This document shows positions 8,871 to 17,544 of a stretch of 64,000 bases of DNA, one piece after another. The position numbers were made by a program, and so were the translations under genes. Numbering within the stretch: position 1 is the stretch's first letter; each line of letters starts with the position of its first letter. The notes beneath the pieces were generated by a model that ran no database searches, was not told the DNA's origin, and saw nothing but the letters and a program-made list of their open reading frames with translations. Source of the DNA: JAGVJT01 sp964513205 (GTDB taxonomy: Bacteria > Pseudomonadota > Gammaproteobacteria > Legionellales > Legionellaceae). The stretch lies in NCBI GenBank assembly GCA_964513205.1, contig CAZELP010000003.1, forward strand, positions 62,001-126,000, written 5' to 3'.

Positions 8871-10592
8871 CTACTTCGGTTGTATCAAAGTTTTTTCCGC
8901 CTCATTTGAGCGAGCCAAAGGCGTAGGTGCCTCATCAAAAGGAAGCACCAGTGTGGGCATACTCGGCTCACGAAACAGACGATGAGGGTTTGGCTCAGGA
9001 ATTCTGACCGGACTAATCGAGATGAGCGGTCTTAACCCTTGAGGAGAAGGAGGCTCCATTTCAGCAATGCAGGATGGGTGGTTGGTATAATGAATTCCCG
9101 ATTGAGTCATACTAAAAGCAAGCAACTCCCATACTATTTTTTGCTTTTCTTCAACTGTCCAGGTTGCTGCTTGCTGCTCCAAACGCTCCAAAAGCTCCAC
9201 TTCTTTTTGAGGTACATTTTCATCAACAAAAATAGGCCCTGAAATAGAAATCACCTCTTCAGAAGTAGTCTTTAAGTCCTGTACATCGTTCGAATACACG
9301 GATAATCCGAAAGCATCAAGTCCACCAAACTTTTCTAATCGCGCACGCGTCGCGTTACAAATATGCGGCAGCCTCTTGAAGAAGCCAATTTCTATTTTCA
9401 GATGATGAAAATATAACTCCTCAAAACCTTGATAAATAGAGGGATCAGTGAATACTCGTTCTAAGTGCAGCTGTAAATTTTCCGGATGATCACGGTATAC
9501 ACATTGTCCTTCTCGAATGTAATCACGCAAGCGCTGCGCCTCTTCGAGAGTCCCATTGAGCTCGAGCTCCATTTCAACTTGGGAAATTTTCATGACGACT
9601 GCGACATAAAAATTAAATTCAAAGGATTTTTCAGGATAGTAAAGTAAAGAGGAGTTGGACCTTAAAAAATTAGCAAAGAGAGAGTCTTTTATTTGTAATA
9701 AATCATCAAGCGTTGTGTCTCGCATGTCATACTCGCCTTCCATCATTTTTTGAGAGCAAAAACTCGCCTTATCGGCAATACTCAAAACCTCTGTCGCAAT
9801 CCAAAGAAAAGAGATTAAACGTTCATTTTGGACGGGTTTAAGCGAAAGCTTCAATACCTGACGCAGCTCATCTGAAATTTGAGACAGGTTAAACATGGTA
9901 TTGGGTGCAAACAAGACCGTTGTTCCAGGCCCAATCAGCAAAGGAAATACGAATTTCAAAAAAGCAATCAGAGGTGCATTTTTCTTTTGATCTCCAAGAT
10001 AGAGCCCCATTTCTTCTATCACGACCTGAGCCAGGTGCTCAGCCGTATCTTCTTCTGCTGTTGTCGCATCACCCGCTTTACGAATGTGAGTTTTCGACCA
10101 TTGGATACAATCATGGTATTTAGCAGCCGTTAACAATATAAATCTCAAAAATTGACTCACAGGATCAGAACCTGTAAATAGAGCCAAACAATCGGCACCA
10201 AGACGTGTTCTCATGGTGACTTCAAGTCCATGAAAACCATTATGATAAGTTAGCTTCAAGGAATGCGTTTGATCAGAAATTTCTTTCCAAAGTCGTTGAT
10301 ATAACTTTTCTGTCAAATCTGGGAAAAGTATGGGGTTTTCTTTTAAATATCCATCCAGATACTCCATCAATCCTGGTGGTAAACAAGACTCCATTTCAAA
10401 AAGTCTTAATATAAAACCGATATTTTTATGTAAGCAAATACCATACTCTGTATGGTACATCTGTAGATATTTCCCTAAACTTTCAAAAACACCTGGATTA
10501 GCGACGTTCAAGCCAATCAAAAACGTCTTACGCGCTTCATCCAAGGGATAGCCGGAGTGTTGGAATGAATCCATTAACTGTTCAAAGTTCAT
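8871..10592 (-). CDS. Divergent HD-domain protein, possible phosphohydrolase
   Basis: I do not recognise a named family for this 573-residue protein. It contains spaced residues typical of HD-type metal phosphohydrolases: HNGFH (His117/His121), KYHD (His160-Asp161), AEH (His186) and SIADKASF (Asp274) on a mostly helical scaffold. PDE-like HD enzymes show a comparable H...HD...H...D order. Residues about 330-573 are helical and end in a Pro/Glu-rich tail with no recognised domain. No signal peptide or transmembrane helix is seen. It stands alone between the small gene at 10773 and hflK. Stand-alone large HD proteins are common among Legionellales candidate effectors; that role is inference. 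Confidence 0.7.
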   Translation of the reverse strand: MNFEQLMDSFQHSGYPLDEARKTFLIGLNVANPGVFESLGKYLQMYHTEYGICLHKNIGFILRLFEMESCLPPGLMEYLDGYLKENPILFPDLTEKLYQRLWKEISDQTHSLKLTYHNGFHGLEVTMRTRLGADCLALFTGSDPVSQFLRFILLTAAKYHDCIQWSKTHIRKAGDATTAEEDTAEHLAQVVIEEMGLYLGDQKKNAPLIAFLKFVFPLLIGPGTTVLFAPNTMFNLSQISDELRQVLKLSLKPVQNERLISFLWIATEVLSIADKASFCSQKMMEGEYDMRDTTLDDLLQIKDSLFANFLRSNSSLLYYPEKSFEFNFYVAVVMKISQVEMELELNGTLEEAQRLRDYIREGQCVYRDHPENLQLHLERVFTDPSIYQGFEELYFHHLKIEIGFFKRLPHICNATRARLEKFGGLDAFGLSVYSNDVQDLKTTSEEVISISGPIFVDENVPQKEVELLERLEQQAATWTVEEKQKIVWELLAFSMTQSGIHYTNHPSCIAEMEPPSPQGLRPLISISPVRIPEPNPHRLFREPSMPTLVLPFDEAPTPLARSNEAEKTLIQPK

Positions 10593-10698
10593 AATGCCCC
10601 TTTATCTTTGGATAAAAATTATTATTTGTGCTTATTTCACCAAATCACGCTTCTCATCAGAGAAACATATCTCGAATCATCACAGACCAAACAACGAC

Positions 10699-10727
10699 TT
10701 GCATTTACTCATCCGTTTCCATAGTAT
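10699..10727 (+). promoter_or_regulatory. Sigma-70-type promoter of the 55-residue gene
   Basis: TTGCAT (10699-10704) and TAGTAT (10722-10727) are separated by exactly 17 bases, and the gene starts 45 bases further on. A perfect 6-bp stem, AGTAAA-CTGCA-TTTACT (10733-10749), lies at the expected transcript start. The matches to consensus are partial. Confidence 0.5.
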
Positions 10728-10772
10728 CAGAGAGTAAACTGCATTTACTAATCAATACACAAAGGAGAGCAA

Positions 10773-10940
10773 ATGTCATTAAAATCTGAAGTATTTGATA
10801 CCGCTGATGCAACGCCTCCTCATCAAATGAAAGAGGAATACAAAGCGCCTTCTCTGAACAAAATATACGCAGAAGATATGCTGGGCGGCTATCAACAGCA
10901 CGGACCAGAAGCTTCTGGAGGTATTTTATTCGGCTCTTAA
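10773..10940 (+). CDS. Small protein of 55 residues, unknown function
   Basis: An ATG follows a near-perfect Shine-Dalgarno (AAAGGAGAGCAAATG). The frame encodes 55 residues ending in TAA. The start is MSLKSEVFDTADATPP, the middle is charged and helical, and the last third is Gly-rich (LGGYQQHGPEASGG, then ILFGS). There is no signal peptide, transmembrane helix or Cys. A promoter-like pair lies 45 bases upstream, so the gene appears to be its own unit between an HD-domain gene and tRNA-Ser. I do not recognise a family. The Gly-Gly near the C-terminus is not enough to call a peptide precursor, and no modification or export genes are adjacent. Confidence 0.68.
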   Translation: MSLKSEVFDTADATPPHQMKEEYKAPSLNKIYAEDMLGGYQQHGPEASGGILFGS

Positions 10941-11020
10941 AAGTTATCTTCGTAAAAGAAGTATCAGGGTCTGGTAACAAATCCTGAACTGAAAACTCGA
11001 AATACATATTTTAAAGAATT

Positions 11021-11108
11021 TGGCGGAGAGAGAGGGATTCGAACCCTCGATACGTTGCCGTATACACACTTTCCAGGCGTGCGCCTTCGACCGCTCGGCC
11101 ATCTCTCC
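11021..11108 (-). tRNA. tRNA-Ser (anticodon GGA)
   Basis: The reverse complement folds as an 88-base class II tRNA. It has a GGAGAGA/TCTCTCC acceptor stem, a D-loop with GGCCGAGCGGT, the anticodon loop CTGGAAA (anticodon GGA), a long variable arm (GTATACGGCAACGTATC), a T-arm GGTTCGAATCC and an encoded CCA end. It reads UCC/UCU serine codons. Confidence 0.97.
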
Positions 11109-11118
11109 AAGAAGCGAG

Positions 11119-11147
11119 AGATTACCCGTTTTATGGACAGAAATCAA
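11119..11147 (-). promoter_or_regulatory. Promoter of tRNA-Ser
   Basis: On the minus strand TTGATT, a 17-base spacer and TAATCT end 10 bases before the tRNA 5' end. The spacing and position fit a sigma-70 promoter starting a few bases upstream of the mature tRNA. Confidence 0.6.
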
Positions 11148-11225
11148 TCGAAAATACACGAAGTGCCTTCACATATCTATCCATCTATAGGTATTATGGG
11201 GTTTTAAAATCTTTTGAGTCATACA

Positions 11226-12251
11226 ATGCCTTTGAATACCCACATTGTAAAAAGCCGAATGCTTGAGATTCTGTCCTTGTCGAATCCATATGAAGAATAT
11301 CAAATTCGTCTTTTAAACACCTCTAATTTAGACAAACTAATCGCACTTTACCCCCCTCGAAATAGCCAGGAAATACTCACGTATTTATGTGCTCTATTTT
11401 TTCATGGAAAAGATAACGAAGACAGAGTAATCAATATTCTGTTGCTCATGGGACCGATTACATATCCCGCCTCCGCGCAACTAGACAGACTCATGCTTCG
11501 ACTTGCCATCGAACACAAAATGAAAAGAGTGGTGAATTATTTTTTTACCGTTAGACCTTATTTGAATACCGAACTGTTTTCAAAAGAAGATTTTGATGAA
11601 ATCCCTTTCTTGCCTGCTCCAGCACCATCAAAAGAAATCAGCCTAAAACAAGAAAAAGATAAAATTGATGACATCCTTTCAAAAGAAAATTTTCAGATTT
11701 TACAAGAAGCAGCCATGCATGGGGATCTTGTCATATTTAATACCCTCATTCGCGAACTGTCTTCGAATAGCGTAGATGCACTCAAATCCAATCCAGAAAA
11801 ATTACAAGTTATTTTTTATCATGCAGCGCACAATGGACATATCGCGATAGTCGGTCGCATTTTTGAGTTATTTCGAAAAAATCGTACTCAAATGGTACAA
11901 TTTGACAACTTCAAGATTTTTTACACCGCAGCAGCTCAAGGAAATCTCGAACTACTTAGAGTTCTCACTACCACAATCGCAAAAAATGATGTCATTCGAA
12001 TGGTTGAGGCACAAGGCGTTTCAGCGTTAGAAGCGGCAAGAATAAACAGAAACTTGGATGTCATTCTATTTTTAATTAGTTTTCCAAAGCTCGCACTTTA
12101 CGCGAGAAACAATGAGGAATATACACCGCTATTAGCTCCGCTACCCACTCAGCCCCAAAAAAAATCGCGCCCAACATATTTTTTTCAAAGCAATGAACGG
12201 TTGGATACAGATGGAGCATTAACGACAACAAAGCCCAATCGTTTCTTTTGA
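11226..12251 (+). CDS. Ankyrin-repeat-like protein, candidate host-interaction protein
   Basis: The product has about 341 residues. The middle and C-terminal half carry degenerate ankyrin-like units, for example LQEAAMHGDLVIFNTLI, FYHAAHNGHIAIVGRIF, FYTAAAQGNLELLRVL and LEAARINRNLDVILFL. These show the spaced A-A-x-G/N-x-L pattern of ankyrin helices. The N-terminal 130 residues have no recognised domain, and there is no signal peptide. Ankyrin proteins mediate protein binding and are often translocated effectors in Legionellales; that is inference here. The start is uncertain: a TTG at 11214 is also in frame and neither has a good Shine-Dalgarno. The 3' end overlaps the convergent PQ-loop gene by 67 bp. 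Confidence 0.7.
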   Translation: MPLNTHIVKSRMLEILSLSNPYEEYQIRLLNTSNLDKLIALYPPRNSQEILTYLCALFFHGKDNEDRVINILLLMGPITYPASAQLDRLMLRLAIEHKMKRVVNYFFTVRPYLNTELFSKEDFDEIPFLPAPAPSKEISLKQEKDKIDDILSKENFQILQEAAMHGDLVIFNTLIRELSSNSVDALKSNPEKLQVIFYHAAHNGHIAIVGRIFELFRKNRTQMVQFDNFKIFYTAAAQGNLELLRVLTTTIAKNDVIRMVEAQGVSALEAARINRNLDVILFLISFPKLALYARNNEEYTPLLAPLPTQPQKKSRPTYFFQSNERLDTDGALTTTKPNRFF

Positions 12252-12856
12252 AAAAACAGAATCATCATCATAAAAAGAGACAATGGAGGCGAAAGTTTTG
12301 CTGGCCATCCCCAATCTAATGACCAGGCAGAAATCGTATCGAGAACAAGCAAGGTCATATTGATTAGAAGAAACTCTCGACTCACCGCGTCGCCTATGTG
12401 TGATCGCATATTTTTAAAAATTTGAGGCAGAGTATACATTTGATAGCAAACTCGAGAGATAAAGCCCACAATCAAAATAGAGCGAGTCGACAATGCTTGT
12501 TGTTGGACCAAGAAAAAGTAAAAAATACTCCCCACCATTGTGATCGTGAGTAAACCATTCACCAAAAGCTTTGACCCATCACGTTCAGCATAAAACAAAC
12601 GACTCAACTGAATATGCTGTATTGATAAAATGAAGAGAGACACGATAGAAACAGCCTTATATTGCCACTGTAAATCATTGGCAAAACCATAAAACAAATC
12701 AAACCAAACCCCTGTATAAAGCACCCAGTGCATGAAGGGGCTGAGATGTTTAAGGTGACTTAATTTTCGGTTATGATGGATTTGAGGGATAAAAACAAAT
12801 AAATATAAAACAAAGGCTATATTTAAGCTCATCATCCCAAGCGTGTGAATCGTCAT
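12185..12856 (-). CDS. PQ-loop repeat membrane protein, possible thiamin-precursor transporter
   Basis: This 223-residue, strongly hydrophobic protein has about seven transmembrane helices and two PQ motifs (FIPQIHHN at residues 22-29 and TLPQIFKN at 142-149). That is the signature of PQ-loop/SWEET-type transporters in the two-bundle form. It is the third gene of pyrD-tenA-PQ-loop and its start overlaps the tenA stop by 4 bases. TenA salvages thiamin pyrimidine, so uptake of a thiamin precursor is the natural guess; this is inference from context. The C-terminal 22 codons lie opposite the ankyrin-like gene. Confidence 0.78.
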   Translation of the reverse strand: MTIHTLGMMSLNIAFVLYLFVFIPQIHHNRKLSHLKHLSPFMHWVLYTGVWFDLFYGFANDLQWQYKAVSIVSLFILSIQHIQLSRLFYAERDGSKLLVNGLLTITMVGSIFYFFLVQQQALSTRSILIVGFISRVCYQMYTLPQIFKNMRSHIGDAVSREFLLINMTLLVLDTISAWSLDWGWPAKLSPPLSLFMMMILFFQKKRLGFVVVNAPSVSNRSLL

Positions 12857-13509
12857 TCAAAAATCCTTGCTTCAAATGATGAACCACGATAGGCATCATC
12901 CCAAAAAAACCACTCGAGCATACTCGCACGACGAAAAGCAGCACGCATTTTTTCTTGTATGTCGAGCGACGCAGAAGAAGCCAACACGTTCATTACGTCA
13001 ACAATGGAATCAACAGCCTCTTTGAACGAAGGACTAGCGTAAGCATCGATCCATATATCAAATGGGTTGGGTTTGATCGCTATTTTAGCAATATACTCTC
13101 CAACAATTTGATAAATCCAAAAGCAAGGGACCAAGCTGGCAACCGCTTCCTCAATTGTTCCTAATGCGGCCATACTCAGTAAATAATGCGTATATGCAAA
13201 ACAAGCAGGATTTTTGTCAACAGACCATAAGCCTTGATGACGTGTTAAATAACGATGATGTAATTCGCGTTCAGCCTCAATTGCGCCCAAAGCAAGCTTT
13301 AAAAAACAACTTGAAAAATCATGTGGTAAACGAGCAGAAACCAAGGTCAACGCCTTTGAAAAATCAATTAAATAAAGAGAATCTTGTCTCAAATATTCAA
13401 GAAATTGTGCTTGAGACAACGTGCCTTTCGCCAAAGACTGTTGAAAAGGATGAGAAAATATGGCTTCAATCACAGGAGAAACATCTTCTGTCATGGTTTG
13501 AAAAATCAT
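12853..13509 (-). CDS. tenA: TenA-family aminopyrimidine aminohydrolase (thiaminase II)
   Basis: The 218-residue all-helical protein matches TenA. It has QDSLYL with the conserved Asp43, HHRYL, LVPCFWIY with the catalytic Cys129, and MLEWFFWDDAY near the C-terminus with the conserved Glu. TenA hydrolyses aminopyrimidines released from degraded thiamin and so salvages the HMP moiety. Both ends are translationally coupled: its ATG overlaps the pyrD stop and its stop overlaps the next start, each by 4 bases. No other thi genes are in the window, so the cell may rely on salvage; that is inference. The TenA_C/TenA_E subtype was not resolved, but the catalytic Cys favours TenA_C. Confidence 0.87.
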   Translation of the reverse strand: MIFQTMTEDVSPVIEAIFSHPFQQSLAKGTLSQAQFLEYLRQDSLYLIDFSKALTLVSARLPHDFSSCFLKLALGAIEAERELHHRYLTRHQGLWSVDKNPACFAYTHYLLSMAALGTIEEAVASLVPCFWIYQIVGEYIAKIAIKPNPFDIWIDAYASPSFKEAVDSIVDVMNVLASSASLDIQEKMRAAFRRASMLEWFFWDDAYRGSSFEARIFE

Positions 13510-14537
13510 GCCTGCCCTCTTTTCGTCGAGTAAGAAGATTGAACACCAATGACTTCTGCAAGTGAACGCACTAAACCCGGTCCTTCATAAATCAATCCTG
13601 TATATATCTGAATCAAATCGGCGCCGGCAGCCATTCGTTCACGCGCTAAATCTGGATTATCAATCCCTCCAGAAGCAATAATCGCCATTGATTGTCCAAC
13701 TTCTTGACGAATCAGCTTGACGCATGCACTTGCTCGAGAGGCCAAGGGCCTACCGCTTAAGCCGCCCACTTCAAGCCCATGAGGCAGATCATGCACCAAC
13801 TCACGACTGACGCTTGTGTTGGTTGCGACCACACCATCAATCCCCAAAGAGACAAGGACATGCGCCATTCGTTTCAATTCCTCATCAGATTCATCAGGAG
13901 ACAACTTCACAACAAGCGGCACGTGTTTGCCGTGAACATCAGCCAAATAACGCTGTTGCTCTCGCAATGTACTCATGAGCATAAAAAAGTATTCTGCTTT
14001 TTGCAGATCGCGTAAATTTGGCATATTGGGAGAAGAAATATTGATGGTAAAGTAAGAAGCATAAGGATAGAGCTTTTGCATACAAATGACATAATCACCA
14101 CTGGCATCTTCAAGCGGCGTTTCTTTATTTTTTGCGATATTGATCCCAAGGACGCCTCGGTAAGTCGTCTGTTTAAGGCGTTCGATTAATGCATCCACAC
14201 CACGATTACAAAATCCCATTCGATTAATCAACGCATGAGCTTCTGTGAGACGAAAAAGACGCGGCTTCATATTGCCTTTTTCAGGATAAGGTGTCACCCC
14301 TCCAACCTCAATAAAAGCAAATTGGAGCTTCGAAAGTGCATCCAAATAAAGCGCATTGGTATCAAAACCAGCGGAAAGACCGACTGCATGAGGAAACTCA
14401 ATGCCCATTATTGTTCTCGGTTCTCCTTTTATTTTTGGAAAAAATAAAGCAGGCGTATACGATAACAAACGTAACGCCATGTGATGCGCCTTCTCTGGCT
14501 CTATATGCCAAAATAATGAACGTAAAAAACGATACAT
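13506..14537 (-). CDS. pyrD: Dihydroorotate dehydrogenase (quinone), class 2
   Basis: The protein starts MYRFLRSLFWHIEPEKAH, the membrane-binding helix of class 2 enzymes. It has GLSAGFD, an FMN-binding barrel with INRMGFCNRG and NISSPN carrying the class 2 catalytic Ser (about residue 169), then VATNTS and a phosphate-binding ASGGI. It oxidises dihydroorotate to orotate with quinone at the inner membrane in pyrimidine synthesis. A GTG at 14543 is also in frame, but the ATG at 14537 has GGAG five bases upstream and matches the family N-terminus. It heads an operon with tenA and a PQ-loop gene, an unusual partner set. Confidence 0.95.
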   Translation of the reverse strand: MYRFLRSLFWHIEPEKAHHMALRLLSYTPALFFPKIKGEPRTIMGIEFPHAVGLSAGFDTNALYLDALSKLQFAFIEVGGVTPYPEKGNMKPRLFRLTEAHALINRMGFCNRGVDALIERLKQTTYRGVLGINIAKNKETPLEDASGDYVICMQKLYPYASYFTINISSPNMPNLRDLQKAEYFFMLMSTLREQQRYLADVHGKHVPLVVKLSPDESDEELKRMAHVLVSLGIDGVVATNTSVSRELVHDLPHGLEVGGLSGRPLASRASACVKLIRQEVGQSMAIIASGGIDNPDLARERMAAGADLIQIYTGLIYEGPGLVRSLAEVIGVQSSYSTKRGQA

Positions 14538-14685
14538 AAACACTCCAAATGGCTGTACAATTATTTTTTAAATTCGAGCCTAAAGTAGATTTTCAACACA
14601 GGCAAAGTTATGTTATCTTTAGCGCCTCGATGATATCGATCGATATACGCAACGAGTTTACCCTAAAAGAGAGAACAAAACATCA

Positions 14686-16140
14686 GTGAGCACACAGGTC
14701 AAAACCTCTCCTCCACGTGAAGGGGAATTTCATCGTGCGTTAAAAGACCGCCACGTCCAGTTGATTGCGCTTGGAGGGGTGATTGGGTCTGGATATTTTT
14801 TGGGAACAGGAGCCGTCATCCATAACGTGGGTCCCTCGGTCTGCTTCGCCTATCTTTTAGGCGGTCTCATTGTTTATTTAACCATGCTTTGCTTAGGTGA
14901 GTTGGCCGTTGCGATTCCTATTTCTGGCTCCTTTATCAACTACACCGCTGATTTCATTTCACCTTCTTTGGCGTGTGGCGTTGGTTGGTCTTACTGGATT
15001 AGTTGGGTCGCTTATATCCCGGCAGAATGCTTAGCTGGTGGTATTATTATGGAATATTTTACCGGCATAAACAGCTATGTCTGGGCCGTAGGATTTGGTT
15101 TTTTAATCACATACACGAATGTTGTGAAAGTTGGAACTTTTGGCGAAATTGAGTTTTGGCTAGCGCTGACAAAAGTGCTTGCGCTTTTTGCCTTCATCAT
15201 TTTGGCGACGTTAATATTTTTTGGCGTCATCGGAAAGCCTCACGCTGAATTTATTGGCGGACGCTACTTTTTAGACAATGGAGGGCTGTTTCCAAACGGA
15301 GTCATGCCCTTCCTGACCGCCATGGTCTTGCTGCTTGTGAACTACCAAGGCTCAGAAATCATTGGCCTTGCAGCTGGAGAATCGATTGACCCTGCCCGCA
15401 TGATTCCAAGAGCCATCAGAAACGTCACGTTTCGTATCTTATTCATTTACATTGTCCCTATTTTTTGTTTGGTTTTAATTTTCCCTTGGCAAAAGGCAGA
15501 CTTGGCCAACTCCGTTTTTGCAGAGGCTCTGCAGTTCCACGGGCAAAAATGGGCGGGAATAGTGACTAGTCTCGTCACACTTTGTGCAACTTTATCATGC
15601 TCTAATTCAGGCGTTTACGGCATTGTTCGTTCTTTGCATGCGCTTGCAAGAAACGGTATGGCACCACAACGTTTCGCCAAACTCAATCGAAATGCCGTGC
15701 CTCAAAATGCCGGTATTGCAACACTTTTATCCATTTGGATTTTGCTATTATTAAGCTACTTTTTTGGAAAATCGACGCTCTATATCGCATTGCTTTTAGT
15801 CTCCGGATTTACTGGAGCGATTGCATGGATCTCTTTATGCTGGGCTCAAATCAATTTTAGAAGACGTCTCATTCGTTCTGGTTACACTACAGCGGATTTA
15901 CGATACAAGACACCAGGCTCGCCCTACACCGGCCTGCTTGCTATTTTTTTGATGCTCGCGTGCCTCGTGTTTCTCGGTCTAAATCAAGAAGGCAGTTATC
16001 GTATTGCGTTTTGGATGGGAGTCGCCATCATGCTCTTTCCGATGATAGTATACCGTCTGTTTGGAAGTCGAACACGACAACATGTACAAACACACTATCA
16101 GGAGCATACCCAGTTTCATGACCTGTTCCCTCCGAAATAA
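14686..16140 (+). CDS. Amino-acid permease, APC superfamily (AAT type)
   Basis: This 484-residue protein has about 12 transmembrane helices. The first begins with the AAT-family segment LKDRHVQLIALGGVIGSGYF, which forms the unwound substrate site (GxGxG-like). It resembles proline, lysine, aromatic and GABA permeases; the substrate cannot be assigned from sequence alone. A GTG start at 14686 is preceded by AAAAGAGAG. Uptake of amino acids fits the glutaminase and serine dehydratase elsewhere in the window. It is followed after 12 bp by dacB and may be co-transcribed. Confidence 0.9.
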   Translation: MSTQVKTSPPREGEFHRALKDRHVQLIALGGVIGSGYFLGTGAVIHNVGPSVCFAYLLGGLIVYLTMLCLGELAVAIPISGSFINYTADFISPSLACGVGWSYWISWVAYIPAECLAGGIIMEYFTGINSYVWAVGFGFLITYTNVVKVGTFGEIEFWLALTKVLALFAFIILATLIFFGVIGKPHAEFIGGRYFLDNGGLFPNGVMPFLTAMVLLLVNYQGSEIIGLAAGESIDPARMIPRAIRNVTFRILFIYIVPIFCLVLIFPWQKADLANSVFAEALQFHGQKWAGIVTSLVTLCATLSCSNSGVYGIVRSLHALARNGMAPQRFAKLNRNAVPQNAGIATLLSIWILLLLSYFFGKSTLYIALLLVSGFTGAIAWISLCWAQINFRRRLIRSGYTTADLRYKTPGSPYTGLLAIFLMLACLVFLGLNQEGSYRIAFWMGVAIMLFPMIVYRLFGSRTRQHVQTHYQEHTQFHDLFPPK

Positions 16141-16152
16141 ACGGAGATTTTG

Positions 16153-17544
16153 ATGCGCTTTTTTTTATCCTTGGGACTGTTTTTTTGCTTCAATACAGCC
16201 GATGCCGCTACTCATCTTGACGCCTCAATTGATACACTCATTCAAAAAAAAATCCCAAATGCATCCGTCAGTATACTAATCCAAGAATTAGAATCAGGAA
16301 AAATTTGGTATGCCAAAAATCCGAACCAACTTCAAATGCTCGCCAGTAATACCAAACTTTTCACAGCAGCTGCGGCATTGCTGCACTTTCCTGAACAGAC
16401 TCATTTTGATACTCAAATTTTATCTGATGGCTCGAATCTCTACTTTCAATTTAAAGGCTCTCCCGATCTGACCACATCTGATTTTTTGACGTTGCTCACA
16501 AAACTGGAAACACAATTTCCATCCCGAATCATAAATGGCAATATCATCATCGACCAGACTCGCTTTTCTCGTCCTTATTATTCAGATGGACTCTCTTATG
16601 ATGATTTTGGATGGTACTTTGCAGCTCCTACAAGCGCACTGATACTCGACGGGAACTCCGTTTCTTCCACATGGAAAACATCTAAACAAATTCATGGGCC
16701 GGTTCAAATTGACACCCACCACAATCAGGCTCTAACACTCATTAACAATCTACAAACCGCTTCACACGAAGAGGCAACACAACACTGCACGCTTAATATC
16801 GAGCAATATTCAAATAATACACTGAGAGTATATGGATGTGTTGAACAAACAAGCACGCCTTATACCATGCGTCTGGCTATATCAGAGCCTATTCTATATG
16901 CAAAAAAATTAATCCAATCATCACTAAAAGCATCGCGCATCAAGATTAAAGGGAAAATTATTGAAGGGAGAACACCTCCTCATCTTAAACTTATCGCACG
17001 CTTTGAAAGTAAACCCATTGCCAATCTAGTTCAGCATATGCTCCTACATTCAGATAATTTATATGCAGACAACATAGCCAAACAACTCGGTTTTTCAGTC
17101 CGACACCATGGAACATACAAGGAAGGAATGTTTGCAATCAAAGAAATTTTACGCGCACAGACTCACCTGAATTTTCAACAAATTAAACTTCGTGATGGCG
17201 CGGGGACACGCTATAACCTTTCCAACGCACAACAAATGGTGACATTACTAAAGGACATGTACAAAAAACCACACTTAAAAGACAAATGGTTAAGCGCATT
17301 GCCTGTTGCAGGTGTATCAGGAACGCTGCAAAACTGGGGGAAAAATACTGCGCTTGAAAAACATGTCTTTGCAAAAACAGGCTCAATGCAAGACATTTCG
17401 ACACTGTCAGGCTATCTGATATTACCCAATAAGCCTGTTTTTGTTTTTTCTATTTTAGTGAATCATTTTAATATTCCACTTGAAGATGTTCGTCAGTTTG
17501 AAGCAGAAGTACTTAAACACATGATCACTGCGCAAATCGGTTAG
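16153..17544 (+). CDS. dacB: D-alanyl-D-alanine carboxypeptidase/endopeptidase, PBP4 type (peptidase S13)
   Basis: A signal peptide (to about ADAA) precedes the three penicillin-binding motifs: SNTK (nucleophile Ser near residue 65), SDN near 297 and KTGS near 410. At 463 residues the length matches E. coli DacB (477) and leaves room for the insert domains of class C PBPs. It trims or cuts peptidoglycan crosslinks in the periplasm. GGAG lies 6 bases before the ATG at 16153, so the TTG one codon upstream is not needed. The 3' end overlaps the convergent EamA-type gene by 20 bp. Confidence 0.92.
   Translation: MRFFLSLGLFFCFNTADAATHLDASIDTLIQKKIPNASVSILIQELESGKIWYAKNPNQLQMLASNTKLFTAAAALLHFPEQTHFDTQILSDGSNLYFQFKGSPDLTTSDFLTLLTKLETQFPSRIINGNIIIDQTRFSRPYYSDGLSYDDFGWYFAAPTSALILDGNSVSSTWKTSKQIHGPVQIDTHHNQALTLINNLQTASHEEATQHCTLNIEQYSNNTLRVYGCVEQTSTPYTMRLAISEPILYAKKLIQSSLKASRIKIKGKIIEGRTPPHLKLIARFESKPIANLVQHMLLHSDNLYADNIAKQLGFSVRHHGTYKEGMFAIKEILRAQTHLNFQQIKLRDGAGTRYNLSNAQQMVTLLKDMYKKPHLKDKWLSALPVAGVSGTLQNWGKNTALEKHVFAKTGSMQDISTLSGYLILPNKPVFVFSILVNHFNIPLEDVRQFEAEVLKHMITAQIG

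Noticed and set aside
10705..11007. 100-codon minus-strand frame opposite the small gene
   Set aside because: No Shine-Dalgarno, unusual composition, and antisense to the better supported 55-residue gene.
10944..11159. 71-codon minus-strand frame over the tRNA
   Set aside because: It is the translation of the tRNA-Ser gene and flanks (a GEMAERSKAHAWK-type product is a well-known artefact).
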